From IMG/VR virus record IMGVR_UViG_3300046331_000070, positions 1-63,331 of that record: DNA of 63,331 bases; one strand, 5' to 3'. Both the position numbers and the translations under genes were made by a program. Below are positions 18,041 to 26,578 of the stretch, one piece after another. The stretch is from a virus. The first letter of the stretch is position 1. Every line of letters starts with the position of its first letter. A model generated the notes under the pieces. It did no database searches and was not told the DNA's origin. It was given only the letters and a program-made list of their open reading frames with translations.

Positions 18041-18493
18041 ATGAAAGTCGGATTTGTTGCATCATGCTTTGATTTGTTCCATGCAGGACATATCATGATG
18101 CTTAAAGAAGCAAAACAGCATTGTGACTATTTGATTGCAGGTCTACAAACAGACCCCACCTTAGATCGACCAGAGAAGAACCGTCCAATTCAGTCAATAG
18201 TTGAACGTCATATACAGTTAGAAGCATGTAAGTACATTGACGAGATCGTGGTCTACGCCACAGAGAAAGATTTATTGGATGTATTGTTATCTTTTCCAAT
18301 CGATGTTCGTATCATTGGTGAAGAATACAAACACAAGAGTTTCACAGGCAAAGAATTACCTATTGAGTTATGTTACAACAAACGCAGACACAGTTTCAGT
18401 ACATCAGAATTGAGACAACGCGTAATTGATCGTGAAAAGGCAAAGAATGAAAGTAGCAACAATAACAGATCAACATTTCGGATCGCGGAATGA
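18041..18493 (+). CDS. Cytidylyltransferase-family nucleotidyltransferase
   Basis: The protein of 150 residues from ATG 18041 (GGAG site at 18027) has the N-terminal FDLFHAGHIMML motif, the HxGH nucleotide-binding signature of glycerol-3-phosphate cytidylyltransferase-like enzymes, and a C-terminal HSFSTSELRQR motif equivalent to ISTTxIR. It would transfer CMP or AMP to a phosphorylated sugar or alcohol; the substrate is unknown. A paralog lies at 34555. The 3' end overlaps gp47 by 47 nt. Confidence 0.8.
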   Translation: MKVGFVASCFDLFHAGHIMMLKEAKQHCDYLIAGLQTDPTLDRPEKNRPIQSIVERHIQLEACKYIDEIVVYATEKDLLDVLLSFPIDVRIIGEEYKHKSFTGKELPIELCYNKRRHSFSTSELRQRVIDREKAKNESSNNNRSTFRIAE

Positions 18494-19529
18494 TTCGGTA
18501 AACTTCTTGGATTTTTACGAGAAGTTCTACAAAGGTACTTTTTTCCCCACATTGGAAAAAGAAGGTATCAAAACTGTATTGATTCTTGGTGATACATTCG
18601 ACCGTAGAAAATACATAAACTTCTATTCACTAAAAAGAACCAAAGAAATGTTCTTTGATAGACTACAGGAATTGGGTGTTGAAGTTTACATGCTTGCTGG
18701 CAATCATGATACCTATTTCAAGAATACCAATGATGTTAATTCCGTAGACTTGTTACTGAAAGAATATGATAACGTCACGGTTATTGATACACCACAAACA
18801 TTGCATTTACAATTTGGTGATACAACTCACGATATTTGTATGATTCCATGGATATGTGTTGATAACTATGAACAATGCATGACTGAAATGAAAAATACAT
18901 CTGCTACAATATGTATGGGTCATTTTGAAATCTCTGGTTTTGCAATGTATCGTGGTATGCCATCACATGAAGGCATCGACAGAAGCACCTTCAGAAAATT
19001 TGATATGACTTTTTCTGGTCATTATCACCACAAATCACAGGCAGATGACATATATTACCTAGGTAATCCATATGAAATGACCTGGCAGGATTACAATGAT
19101 GACCGAGGTTTTCATTTGTTTGATTTGGATACCAAGGACTTAGAGTTCATCAAAAATCCCAATAAGATGTTTCATCGAATCGTCTATGATGACAAAGTGG
19201 AATCCATCAAAGAAATTAATGAAAAAGATTTCTCAGGATATACTGGTACATATGTTAAAGTGGTAGTAATTAACAAAACCAACCCATATTTGTTTGACAA
19301 ATTCATGAATAGTCTGTATAATGTTAATCCAATAGACATTAGTATTGCTGAAGATATGTCTGATTTGTTGGATGGCACAGATGATGAATCTGTTGATGAA
19401 GCAGAAGATACGTTGACTTTATTGAATAAATTTGTTGATGGTATCACAGAAGAAAACTTGGATAACGATAAATTGAAAACTCTATTAAAAGAACTTTATG
19501 TCGAAGCATTGAACACTGAACAAGCATGA
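18447..19529 (+). CDS. gp47: Recombination endonuclease subunit gp47 (Mre11/SbcD family)
   Basis: The 360-residue metallophosphoesterase has the motifs TDQHFG (D8, H10), GDTFDRR (about 49-55), GNHDTY (about 86-91), CMGHFEISG and SGHYHHKS. T4 gp47 has 339 residues. With gp46 it resects DNA ends for recombination-dependent replication. ATG 18447 is used because the protein then starts directly at the first catalytic strand. It overlaps the upstream gene by 47 nt and gp46 by 4 nt. Confidence 0.94.
   Translation: MKVATITDQHFGSRNDSVNFLDFYEKFYKGTFFPTLEKEGIKTVLILGDTFDRRKYINFYSLKRTKEMFFDRLQELGVEVYMLAGNHDTYFKNTNDVNSVDLLLKEYDNVTVIDTPQTLHLQFGDTTHDICMIPWICVDNYEQCMTEMKNTSATICMGHFEISGFAMYRGMPSHEGIDRSTFRKFDMTFSGHYHHKSQADDIYYLGNPYEMTWQDYNDDRGFHLFDLDTKDLEFIKNPNKMFHRIVYDDKVESIKEINEKDFSGYTGTYVKVVVINKTNPYLFDKFMNSLYNVNPIDISIAEDMSDLLDGTDDESVDEAEDTLTLLNKFVDGITEENLDNDKLKTLLKELYVEALNTEQA
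19294..19322 (+). promoter_or_regulatory. Consensus host-type promoter inside gp47
   Basis: TTGACA (19294-19299) and TATAAT (19317-19322) are both perfect and separated by 17 bp. It lies about 200 bp before gp46 and could drive gp46 and deformylase. It is inside coding sequence, so function is unproven. Confidence 0.5.
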
Positions 19530-21244
19530 TATTATTTCAATATGTTAAATGGAAAAACTTTTTATCGACTGGTGCTGCATATACAGAGATAAACTTTACC
19601 AAATCAACCAACACACTAATCATCGGACACAATGGTGCAGGTAAATCTACCATTCTTGATGCATTGTGTTTTGGCCTGTTTGGTAAACCGTTTCGTAAGA
19701 TCAATAAACCACAACTGTTGAACTCAATCAATCAACGGGATTGCACAATTGAAATTGGTTTCAATATTGGTCAAAAAAAGTATAAGATTGTGCGTGGTAT
19801 CAAACCTAATGTGTTTGAAATCTACTGCAATGATGTCTTGCTGAATCAAGATGCTGCTGCAAAAGACTATCAGGAAATATTAGAGAAGAATATTCTCAAA
19901 TTAAATTATAAGTCCTTCACGCAGGTAGTTATTCTTGGTTCAGCATCCTTTGTTCCCTTCATGCAATTGTCTGCGGCCGACCGTAGAACAATCATTGAAG
20001 ATTTGTTAGACATCCAAATTTTCTCCACTATGAACGGTGTGTTGAAAGATAAGATGTACAATCTGAAAGACAATATCTCTAAAGGCAGGTATGCCGTTGA
20101 GTTAATTGAAGAAAAGATTGAAATGCAGTTGGCAAACATCGAAGAACACAAGAAACATAATGATGATGAGATTGCCAGTAAAAAGCAAGAGATTGACACA
20201 TCCAAAAAACAACTAAAAGACATACTGAAACAGGTGGAGTTAATCAATAAACACATTGATGTTTTAACTTCCAAGATCGGTGATAAAAAAGAAAAGTTGG
20301 AAAAGAAATCAAAATCCTTATTCACATTACAAGGTAAATTAGAAAGCAATATCAAGAAGAATGAAAAAGATATTGAGTTCTATGAACATAATGATTCTTG
20401 TCCTACATGTAAACAATCGATTGAATCTAATTTCAAACAACAACAAGTAGATGAACGTAAAGAAAAGGTTGTACTGCAACAATCAGGATTAACTGAACTA
20501 TCTGATGAGTTAAAAAATGTTCAAGGTGAAATGAAAACCATTTCAGATATTGTAAAACATATCAATGAACACAGTAATGAAATTACCAAACATAATGCAA
20601 CCATGTTGGCAATATCAAAGTATATTAAGAAGTTGCAGGCAGAGATTACTGCCTTGTCGGTAAAATACAATGATGCAGAAGATAGTAACCAAAAATTAAA
20701 AGACCTTCGTACAGATTTAATAATGCAAACAGAAGCATTACAAGAAGGTGCAGAAGAAAAACAGTATTTGGAGTATGCAGCAACATTGTTGAAAGACACC
20801 GGTATTAAAACCAAAATCATTAAGCAATATTTGCCGGTGATGAATAAGATGATTAATAAGTATTTGACTGCAATGGATTTCTTTGTTAACTTCAATATCA
20901 ATGAAAATTTTGAAGAAACAATCAAGAGCAGACACCGTGATGAGTTTTCGTATGCAAACTTTTCTGAAGGTGAAAAAATGCGTATTGACCTGGCACTGTT
21001 GTTCACATGGAGACAGATTGCCAAGATGAAGAACTCGACCAATACAAACTTGTTGATCTTGGATGAAGTGTTTGATTCAAGTTTAGATACAGTAGGTACT
21101 GAAGAATTCTTAAAGTTGATACATGAAATGAGAACAGATACAAACGTGTTCGTTATTTCACATAAAGGTGACCAACTGTTTGATAAATTCAGAAGCGTAA
21201 TTAGGTTCGAAAAGGTAAACAATTTTAGTAGGATTGCAAAATGA
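19526..21244 (+). CDS. gp46: Recombination ATPase subunit gp46 (Rad50/SbcC family)
   Basis: A 572-residue SMC-like ATPase: Walker A GHNGAGKST (34-42), two long coiled-coil arms around a zinc hook CPTCK (about 292-296), the ABC signature FSEGEKMRIDLAL (about 479) and Walker B LLILDEVFDSSLD (about 508). T4 gp46 has 560 residues. It partners gp47 in end processing. Start overlaps the gp47 stop by 4 nt; the end overlaps deformylase by 4 nt. Confidence 0.95.
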   Translation: MILFQYVKWKNFLSTGAAYTEINFTKSTNTLIIGHNGAGKSTILDALCFGLFGKPFRKINKPQLLNSINQRDCTIEIGFNIGQKKYKIVRGIKPNVFEIYCNDVLLNQDAAAKDYQEILEKNILKLNYKSFTQVVILGSASFVPFMQLSAADRRTIIEDLLDIQIFSTMNGVLKDKMYNLKDNISKGRYAVELIEEKIEMQLANIEEHKKHNDDEIASKKQEIDTSKKQLKDILKQVELINKHIDVLTSKIGDKKEKLEKKSKSLFTLQGKLESNIKKNEKDIEFYEHNDSCPTCKQSIESNFKQQQVDERKEKVVLQQSGLTELSDELKNVQGEMKTISDIVKHINEHSNEITKHNATMLAISKYIKKLQAEITALSVKYNDAEDSNQKLKDLRTDLIMQTEALQEGAEEKQYLEYAATLLKDTGIKTKIIKQYLPVMNKMINKYLTAMDFFVNFNINENFEETIKSRHRDEFSYANFSEGEKMRIDLALLFTWRQIAKMKNSTNTNLLILDEVFDSSLDTVGTEEFLKLIHEMRTDTNVFVISHKGDQLFDKFRSVIRFEKVNNFSRIAK

Positions 21245-21828
21245 GTGAAATTTTAACAATTAATACAAACGACTCAACAGTGACATCAGTTAAGGTAAAA
21301 ACTTTTGATTTGGTGCCAGAGAATCATCCGGTGTTACATCAAACATTACCTGAATTTGATTTTAAAAATCCACCTGTGGATCCTATCGAGTTTGCATCAA
21401 CATTAGTTGAATCATGTAAACGACACAACGGTTTAGGACTATCTGCAAACCAATGTGGATTTAAATACCGAGTGTTTGTTATGGGTTCGAGTGATGAGTA
21501 TGTGGCATTCTTTAATCCTAAGGTAACAAAAATGGAAGGCGAAGCACACATGGATGAAGGTTGCCTGTCATTCCCTCTGTTAAATCTTAGAGTTACTAGA
21601 CCTAAAAGTATTGAAGTTGAATACCAGGACTTTACAGGACAAACAAAAACTACCAGATTTGAGGGACTATCCGCAAGAATCTTTCTGCATGAGCTTGACC
21701 ATATGAACGGGATAGTATATACTAGTAGAGTGAAACCTTTAGCACTTCAATTCGGTTTGAAGAAACTAAGAAAACTGGCAATTAAGTTGCGTAAAGGACA
21801 TAGACATTTAATTGCACCATCACAATAA
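21241..21828 (+). CDS. def: Peptide deformylase
   Basis: The 195-residue enzyme carries all three deformylase motifs: GLGLSANQ (about 64-71), EGCLSFP with the metal Cys, and HELDH with two metal His and the catalytic Glu. It removes formyl groups from nascent proteins. Phage deformylases are known from T4-like cyanophages, where they are thought to support translation during infection. It overlaps gp46 by 4 nt, so it is co-expressed with replication genes. The N-terminus has about 20 additional residues. Confidence 0.93.
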   Translation: MSEILTINTNDSTVTSVKVKTFDLVPENHPVLHQTLPEFDFKNPPVDPIEFASTLVESCKRHNGLGLSANQCGFKYRVFVMGSSDEYVAFFNPKVTKMEGEAHMDEGCLSFPLLNLRVTRPKSIEVEYQDFTGQTKTTRFEGLSARIFLHELDHMNGIVYTSRVKPLALQFGLKKLRKLAIKLRKGHRHLIAPSQ

Positions 21829-21837
21829 AGAAGATTA

Positions 21838-23103
21838 ATGGCAACTCCAATAGATCATGTAAACAAACAATGGGACGAATGGTCATCCAATAATCCCGTT
21901 GATAGTTTTGCACACATTGATACCGAAACACTTAAAAAGGTTCTTATTGAGGACTTAACTTATGCTTCTGGTATGGATGTGCGTGAATATACTTTGTACC
22001 AAAAATGGTGTGAAGTTAAAGAGCGTTATCCAACACATGAAATGAGTACATTGTTTGGTGATGAAGTGCAGATGGTTAATCCGGAACAGAAAAAACTAGT
22101 AGATATGGTTCGTTCCAATTTCTGGATGCCAGAAAGTCCAGATGATTACGCCAATTTGAAACCTACCATGTCATTGTACAATGGTGACCTTGCTGAAACT
22201 TGGAATGCCATTCGTACATTTTCTTCTACAATGAAGAATAATTCAAATATTGGTCGTAATCTATTCTATACCGTGACAGATGAAGTCACTGGTAAGTACC
22301 TTGGTGTCATTTGTATATCGTCCGACTTCTTGGATCTCACTCCAAGAGACAAAGCGATTGGTTGGTCGAGAGATGTTAAGACTCAACAACATATGATTAA
22401 CCACACAGCAATCGGTTCGACCATCGTACCTTTACAACCTCTTGGTTATAACTACATGGGTGGTAAATTGCTGGCACTGATGTGTCTTTCTGACACGGTG
22501 CAAAAAGACTGGAAAGAAAAATACAAGGACGTTCTTGTTGGTGTTACCACTACATCATTATATGGCAACACCAAAACAAATGGTTTGTCACAGTATGATG
22601 GACTAGAACATTGGAACAAGATGGGTTTTTCTTCTGGTTCAGTTGCTTTTGAACCTAGTCGGGCAACTAAAAAAATGGTCTTTGATTGGATTAAAGAAAA
22701 TTATCCAAGAAAGTATTTCGAATGGTGGGAAGCAAAAAACACTCAAGGTTTGCCACTCAAACGAGATCATAAGAACCGTTCACTCAACTTTGCTTATTCA
22801 AAACTTGGTATTCCCAAGGAACTGATTCGCACTGAGCATCAACGAGGAATCTATTTCTCTCCTCTTTATAATAACACCAATGAGTATCTTCGCAAGGAGA
22901 TTGGTGATGCAGACCTGGTAAAGTCCTTTGATACCAGTTCAGAGGCGCTTGCCAATATTTGGAAAACCAAGTATGCTAAGGGTCGTATATCAATGTTGAA
23001 GAAAAAGAATACCGTTTCCTACGAGGCGTTATTCTATGATGACCTGATATACTTGTCCTGGGAAGATACCAAGACAAAATATTTACCTCAGATTGGTAGA
23101 TAA
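21838..23103 (+). CDS. DUF4338 (DruA-like) protein
   Basis: This 421-residue protein has a central region (about 135-260) with the order of conserved elements of DUF4338, the core of DruA of the Druantia defence system: GKYLGVICISSDFL, PRDKAIGW, IGSTIVPLQPLGYNYMGGKL, KDWKEKYKDVLVG and a GLEHWNKMGFSSG segment. A second copy of the family is at 49873. No biochemical role is established for this phage form. It follows deformylase by 9 nt and ends before a strong host-type promoter. Assignment is from recalled family pattern and needs a profile search. Confidence 0.6.
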   Translation: MATPIDHVNKQWDEWSSNNPVDSFAHIDTETLKKVLIEDLTYASGMDVREYTLYQKWCEVKERYPTHEMSTLFGDEVQMVNPEQKKLVDMVRSNFWMPESPDDYANLKPTMSLYNGDLAETWNAIRTFSSTMKNNSNIGRNLFYTVTDEVTGKYLGVICISSDFLDLTPRDKAIGWSRDVKTQQHMINHTAIGSTIVPLQPLGYNYMGGKLLALMCLSDTVQKDWKEKYKDVLVGVTTTSLYGNTKTNGLSQYDGLEHWNKMGFSSGSVAFEPSRATKKMVFDWIKENYPRKYFEWWEAKNTQGLPLKRDHKNRSLNFAYSKLGIPKELIRTEHQRGIYFSPLYNNTNEYLRKEIGDADLVKSFDTSSEALANIWKTKYAKGRISMLKKKNTVSYEALFYDDLIYLSWEDTKTKYLPQIGR

Positions 23104-23108
23104 TTCAA

Positions 23109-23160
23109 GTGTACCACAAATATGCTTGACAAGTACACTACATATTGATATAATGTGTAC
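23109..23160 (+). promoter_or_regulatory. Host-type promoter with three GTGTAC half-sites
   Basis: TTGACA (23126-23131) and TATAAT (23149-23154) are perfect and 17 bp apart. GTGTAC occurs at 23109-23114 and 23155-23160, and its complement GTACAC at 23133-23138, about two helical turns apart and flanking both promoter boxes. This is a good candidate operator for the helix-turn-helix protein that follows. Confidence 0.8.
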
Positions 23161-23213
23161 TCTTGCATAACGCAAGGAAATTAAATGACAACTTTATTAT
23201 TATAGGAAATACT

Positions 23214-23492
23214 ATGACTACAGCACAAAAAACCTCCGCAAAAACCAAAATTCTGAACTTCCTGAACAAGACTGAGGGTTACAATACTCTGACTGTTGCT
23301 CAGGCACAAGCACGTTTTGGTATTCAAAATGTCTCAGCACGTATTGATGAATTGCGTCAAGAAGGTCATGTGATCTATACCAACACCAAAACTCGTGGTG
23401 ATGGTTCAAAAGTAAAATCTTACCGTATGGGCAAACCAACCAAAGCTATGGTTCGTGCTGCCCTGCAAACTGGTTACAGTCTGACTGCTTAA
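23214..23492 (+). CDS. Winged helix-turn-helix DNA-binding protein
   Basis: From ATG 23214 (AGGAAA site) the protein has 92 residues. It has a helix-turn-helix type segment (LTVAQAQARFGIQNVSARI) followed by DELRQEGHVIYTNTK, a typical recognition helix plus wing. It stands alone between its own consensus promoter and a strong terminator, which suits an abundant regulator or nucleoid-type protein. Autoregulation through GTGTAC repeats is inferred. A six-codon mini-ORF with a good AAGGAAA site lies at 23185-23205 in the leader. Confidence 0.75.
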   Translation: MTTAQKTSAKTKILNFLNKTEGYNTLTVAQAQARFGIQNVSARIDELRQEGHVIYTNTKTRGDGSKVKSYRMGKPTKAMVRAALQTGYSLTA

Positions 23493-23506
23493 TTAGTTTT
23501 ATGCTA

Positions 23507-23543
23507 GGGAGATACCACCGTAATGGTGGTTCTCCCTTTTTTT
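23507..23543 (+). terminator. Rho-independent terminator after the helix-turn-helix gene
   Basis: GGGAGATACCACC pairs with GGTGGTTCTCCC around a GTAAT loop, followed by T7. It closes a single-gene unit starting at the 23126 promoter. Confidence 0.9.
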
Positions 23544-23558
23544 GTTTCTGGAGAAAAA

Positions 23559-24377
23559 ATGGAAATTTCAATTAAAAAAGAAGAACTACAAAAGAAAAGC
23601 ATTTTTGTAGCAACTCCAATGTATGGTGGTTTGAATCACGGTCTTTATGCCAAAGCTTGTTTGGACCTACAAGCAATCTGTATGCAATATGGCATCGCAG
23701 TTAAATTCTCATTCTTGTTTAATGAATCACTTATTACTCGTGCTCGTAACTATTTGGTAGATGAATTCATTCATCGTTCTGATTGCACACATATGTTGTT
23801 CTTGGATGCAGACGTACACTTTAATCCACAAGATGTGATTGCATTGCTCGCACTCGATAAAGATGTTATCGGTGGACCTTATCCTAAAAAAGCAATCAAA
23901 TGGAAATCTGTATTGAAAGCGATTCAAAAGAATCCTAATATTGATATTAGTGTTCTGGAGAAATTGACTGGTGATTACGTTTTTAATCCAGTACAAGGCA
24001 CACAACAATTCTCAGTTACTGAACCACTAGAAGTTCTTGAGATTGGTACCGGTTTCATGATGGTTAAACGTGAAGTCTTTGAAAAGATGACTGAATCATA
24101 TCCAACCATTCGTTACAAACCGGATCATGTTGGCCAAGCAAACTTTGATGGTTCACGTTACATTCATGCGTTTTTTGACACTGTTATTGATACTAAAGAC
24201 AGTATTACAGGTGGTGGTTCAGATCGTTACCTGTCAGAAGATTATATGTTCTGTCAAATGTGGCGCAAGATCGGTGGACAAATTTATCTTTGCCCATGGA
24301 TGAGAGCAGATCACATTGGTACCTATCACTTCCGTGGTGATATGCCGGCAGTAGCAAACTTCGTCGGAGAGATGTGA
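23559..24377 (+). CDS. Glycosyltransferase-like protein
   Basis: The 272-residue protein begins after a GGAG site; an earlier in-frame ATG at 23523 lies inside the terminator and is rejected. It has FVATPMYGGLNHGLYAKACL, NESLITRARNYLVDEF and a DxD-type motif LFLDADVHF (about residue 88), as in GT-A fold nucleotide-sugar transferases of the ANP1/MNN9-like type, and a late SEDYMFCQMWRKIGG segment. It probably glycosylates DNA bases, virion or host surface; which is unknown. It overlaps the next gene by 1 nt. Confidence 0.7.
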   Translation: MEISIKKEELQKKSIFVATPMYGGLNHGLYAKACLDLQAICMQYGIAVKFSFLFNESLITRARNYLVDEFIHRSDCTHMLFLDADVHFNPQDVIALLALDKDVIGGPYPKKAIKWKSVLKAIQKNPNIDISVLEKLTGDYVFNPVQGTQQFSVTEPLEVLEIGTGFMMVKREVFEKMTESYPTIRYKPDHVGQANFDGSRYIHAFFDTVIDTKDSITGGGSDRYLSEDYMFCQMWRKIGGQIYLCPWMRADHIGTYHFRGDMPAVANFVGEM

Positions 24378-24715
24378 TGACAAAAGGCCGTAAATTCGAT
24401 GGTGGTAAACTTGAATACGGCCTTTTGCCTCCCTATGCACTGGAAGAAACAGTAAAAGTTCTTACTTTCGGCGCACAAAAATATGAACGTGATAATTGGC
24501 AAAAAGTACCTGATTCCAAACGCAGGTACTTTGATGCTATGGAACGTCATGTTTGGGCATGGAAAAAAGGTGAACAACTGGATCCTGAATCAGGTATCCA
24601 CCATTTGGCACACGCAATGTGCTGCTTGATGTTTTTGTATGAACATGATACAATATACTCTGTTGAACAAATTGATAATGAGGAAACAAATGAAAAAGAC
24701 AGTGACACTGAATGA
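24377..24715 (+). CDS. DUF5664 protein (dATP/dGTP diphosphohydrolase-like)
   Basis: The 112-residue protein shows the DUF5664 pattern GRKFDGGKLEYGLLPPYALE, VLTFGAQKYERDNW, RYFDAMERHVWAW and ESGIHHLAHAMCCLMFL, with the paired His and Glu expected in a MazG-like all-alpha NTP pyrophosphohydrolase. Family members are annotated as dATP/dGTP diphosphohydrolases acting in nucleotide pools. The ATG at 24377 overlaps the previous stop (TGATG). The last 26 nt overlap the following gene. Confidence 0.7.
   Translation: MTKGRKFDGGKLEYGLLPPYALEETVKVLTFGAQKYERDNWQKVPDSKRRYFDAMERHVWAWKKGEQLDPESGIHHLAHAMCCLMFLYEHDTIYSVEQIDNEETNEKDSDTE
24626..24654 (+). promoter_or_regulatory. Possible host-type promoter upstream of the gp45 cluster
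   Basis: TTGATG and TACAAT are 17 bp apart, inside the DUF5664 gene and ahead of the gp49-like protein and the clamp. Each box is imperfect. Confidence 0.35.
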
Positions 24716-24950
24716 TATTCAGGATCGTATTAAAAAAACTACTTACACTTTAATGCCGGGTACAACTACCACAATGTGTCAACTAGAAATGGTTAATGGA
24801 TATTCGGTGTGGGGTATGAGTGCATGTGTAGATCCTTCCGCGTATAATCAAGGTTTGGGTGAAAAATATTCTTATGAAGATGCTATCAATAAACTTTGGC
24901 CACTAGAAGGCTATCTGTTATCTGAACGTCTTTATCAAGCAAGTTTGTAA
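24690..24950 (+). CDS. Phage_gp49_66 family protein
   Basis: From ATG 24690 (GAGGAAAC site) the protein has 86 residues and the family pattern: VTLNDIQDRIKKTTY, GTTTTMCQLEMVNGYSVWG, SACVDPSAYN and the C-terminal YEDAINKLWPLEGYLLSERL. This small family is widespread in phages and has no known activity. It overlaps DUF5664 by 26 nt and precedes the clamp gene by 18 nt. Confidence 0.75.
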   Translation: MKKTVTLNDIQDRIKKTTYTLMPGTTTTMCQLEMVNGYSVWGMSACVDPSAYNQGLGEKYSYEDAINKLWPLEGYLLSERLYQASL

Positions 24951-24968
24951 TGAAATACAAGGAAAAAA

Positions 24969-25646
24969 ATGAAACTATCAAATGAAACACTAACAATTCT
25001 GAAGAACTTTGCCAGCATCAATTCAGGCATCGAATTCAAACAAGGCAATAAGATTGCCACGATTTCTGCAACCAAAACTGTTCTTGCTAAAGCAGGACTA
25101 AAAGATCAATTCCCAGAAGATTTCTGTGTATATGATTTGAACCAGTTTTTGTCTGTACATTCACTATACAAAGAAACTGAACTGGAATTTGATACCAGTA
25201 ATGTCATCTTCAAAAGTGGACGTAGCAAGATCAAATATCGCAAGACTAGTAAGAACATGATTGTTACGCCACCAGAAAAAGATTTGAATCTTCCTTCCGT
25301 GGATGTATCGTTCACATTGAAAGATGAGGACTTGAATACTCTGTTGAAAACAGCAAGCGTTCTACAATCGCCTTGTGTTGCCTTTGAATCTGATGGCGAC
25401 AAAATCTATGTGACATCTTTTGATCCTAAAGATAATTCATCACATACAAACTCCACAGAAGTGTCAGATGGTAATGGTAAAACATTCAAGGCAATCTTCC
25501 TGACAGAAAATCTGAAGATGATTGCAGGTTCGTATGAAGTTGAAGTATCATCAAAAGGTCTTGCATCATTCAAGAACACTAAAGAAGATATTCAATATTG
25601 GATCGCAATCGAATCCAAAGACTCAGACCTAACTTTTAAAGGATAA
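24969..25646 (+). CDS. gp45: Sliding clamp gp45
   Basis: The 225-residue protein equals T4 gp45 in length (228) and begins MKLSNETLTILKNFASINSG like cyanophage gp45. The trimeric ring tethers DNA polymerase gp43 and also activates gp55-dependent late transcription. Gene order gp45 - two small genes - gp44 - gp62 - regA follows T4 with insertions. A ribosome site AAGGAAAA precedes the ATG. Confidence 0.9.
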   Translation: MKLSNETLTILKNFASINSGIEFKQGNKIATISATKTVLAKAGLKDQFPEDFCVYDLNQFLSVHSLYKETELEFDTSNVIFKSGRSKIKYRKTSKNMIVTPPEKDLNLPSVDVSFTLKDEDLNTLLKTASVLQSPCVAFESDGDKIYVTSFDPKDNSSHTNSTEVSDGNGKTFKAIFLTENLKMIAGSYEVEVSSKGLASFKNTKEDIQYWIAIESKDSDLTFKG

Positions 25647-25652
25647 TTAAGT

Positions 25653-25868
25653 ATGTTGACTTTCACAGATGCAGTAACCGATCAATCAGTATCTATTAAT
25701 CCAACATATGTTGTTGCGGTCTTTGTTGTGCCAGATGGAGACCTTGCAGGCAAGACAATGATTAACTTGACCAATGGTGCATTGGCAGTTAATGAAAATG
25801 AACTGGATGTATTAGGTTTAATTAAAAATACATTGTCTGCCGGTGGTGGATGTGGTCGTTGCGGTTAA
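25653..25868 (+). CDS. Small conserved protein with Cys-rich tail
   Basis: The 71-residue protein is predicted to be mostly beta (SINPTYVVAVFVVPDG, TMINLTNGALAVNENELDVL) and ends in GGGCGRCG, whose two cysteines could bind a metal. The layout resembles the FlbD/CsrA-size one-domain regulators but no family can be assigned. It lies 6 nt after the clamp gene. Confidence 0.5.
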   Translation: MLTFTDAVTDQSVSINPTYVVAVFVVPDGDLAGKTMINLTNGALAVNENELDVLGLIKNTLSAGGGCGRCG

Positions 25869-25880
25869 TAGGGAATAATT

Positions 25881-26156
25881 ATGGCAACAATTCAAACACT
25901 ATTCGGAACATTTAATGATGACCAATTGACGGCACTGAAAGGTGCAATCAATGAGATGGAAACTGTGATGCATAAAATGGATTCACAGAAACAAGAAATG
26001 AAAGATATTCTTGATGCAACTTTTGACAGTCTGAAAGTGCCTAAGAAAATTCTTCGTAAGATGGCTCGTGTACAATACAAGCAATCCTTCCAAGAGGAAA
26101 TTGCGGAATCGAAAGAATTTGAAGCATTATTTGAAGGCATGACGGAAGCAAAATGA
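25881..26156 (+). CDS. DsbA-like late-transcription DNA-binding protein (tentative)
   Basis: The 91-residue helical protein resembles T4 DsbA (89 residues): an N-terminal FNDDQLTALKGAINEMETV helix, then KDILDATFDSLKVPKKILRK and a final FQEEIAESKEFEALFEGM, matching the spacing of T4 LAKFIKEASDHKLKI, ELGVDGKMFNRLL and EAETEEVVELYDTVF. T4 DsbA binds double-stranded DNA near late promoters. Its location between the clamp and clamp loader differs from T4. The call is by manual alignment only. Confidence 0.5.
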   Translation: MATIQTLFGTFNDDQLTALKGAINEMETVMHKMDSQKQEMKDILDATFDSLKVPKKILRKMARVQYKQSFQEEIAESKEFEALFEGMTEAK

Positions 26157-26551
26157 CGATAGAATCCCGTAGAAAGTTTATTCGAGGTGCGGGACTTCTT
26201 GGTGTATTAGCAACAGGTGTTATGGCAGCAAAAACTGCTTCATCAACACCTGTTGTGATTAACAACAACACACACATACACAATAAAACACCAGAGGTCG
26301 ATCCAAAGATTCTTAAACTAATTGAAGAATCTAATCCAGCAGTCCTTCAGTTACAAACAACATATGGTGAATTGACACCATTAACCGATACAGAACACGA
26401 AAATGTTTATATTGCGAATAGTCTTTATGGTTATTCAAAATATATTCCTGGAACAGAGAAACATGTATTTGTAAAACTTATAGCAGGTCCTGACGGTGAG
26501 TTATATTTGGGTGTGGATGGTCAATGGAAAAAAGTGTTGACTACAATTTAA
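26153..26551 (+). CDS. Exported protein with twin-arginine-type signal
   Basis: The 132-residue protein starts with SRRKFIRGAG followed by a hydrophobic stretch LLGVLATGVMAAK, matching the S-R-R-x-F-[L/I]-K pattern of Tat signal peptides. The mature part of about 100 residues has no recognised domain and is Thr/Asn rich at first. It overlaps the DsbA-like gene by 4 nt within the replication operon. Tat signals are rare in phage proteins; alternatively the segment is a simple membrane anchor. Confidence 0.55.
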   Translation: MTIESRRKFIRGAGLLGVLATGVMAAKTASSTPVVINNNTHIHNKTPEVDPKILKLIEESNPAVLQLQTTYGELTPLTDTEHENVYIANSLYGYSKYIPGTEKHVFVKLIAGPDGELYLGVDGQWKKVLTTI

Positions 26552-26578
26552 TTATTATTTTATATTATGGAGTTTTGA

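Noticed and set aside
20521-21222. 233-codon minus-strand ORF inside gp46
   Set aside because: It is antisense to the gp46 ABC signature and Walker B region; the plus-strand frame is clearly the gene.
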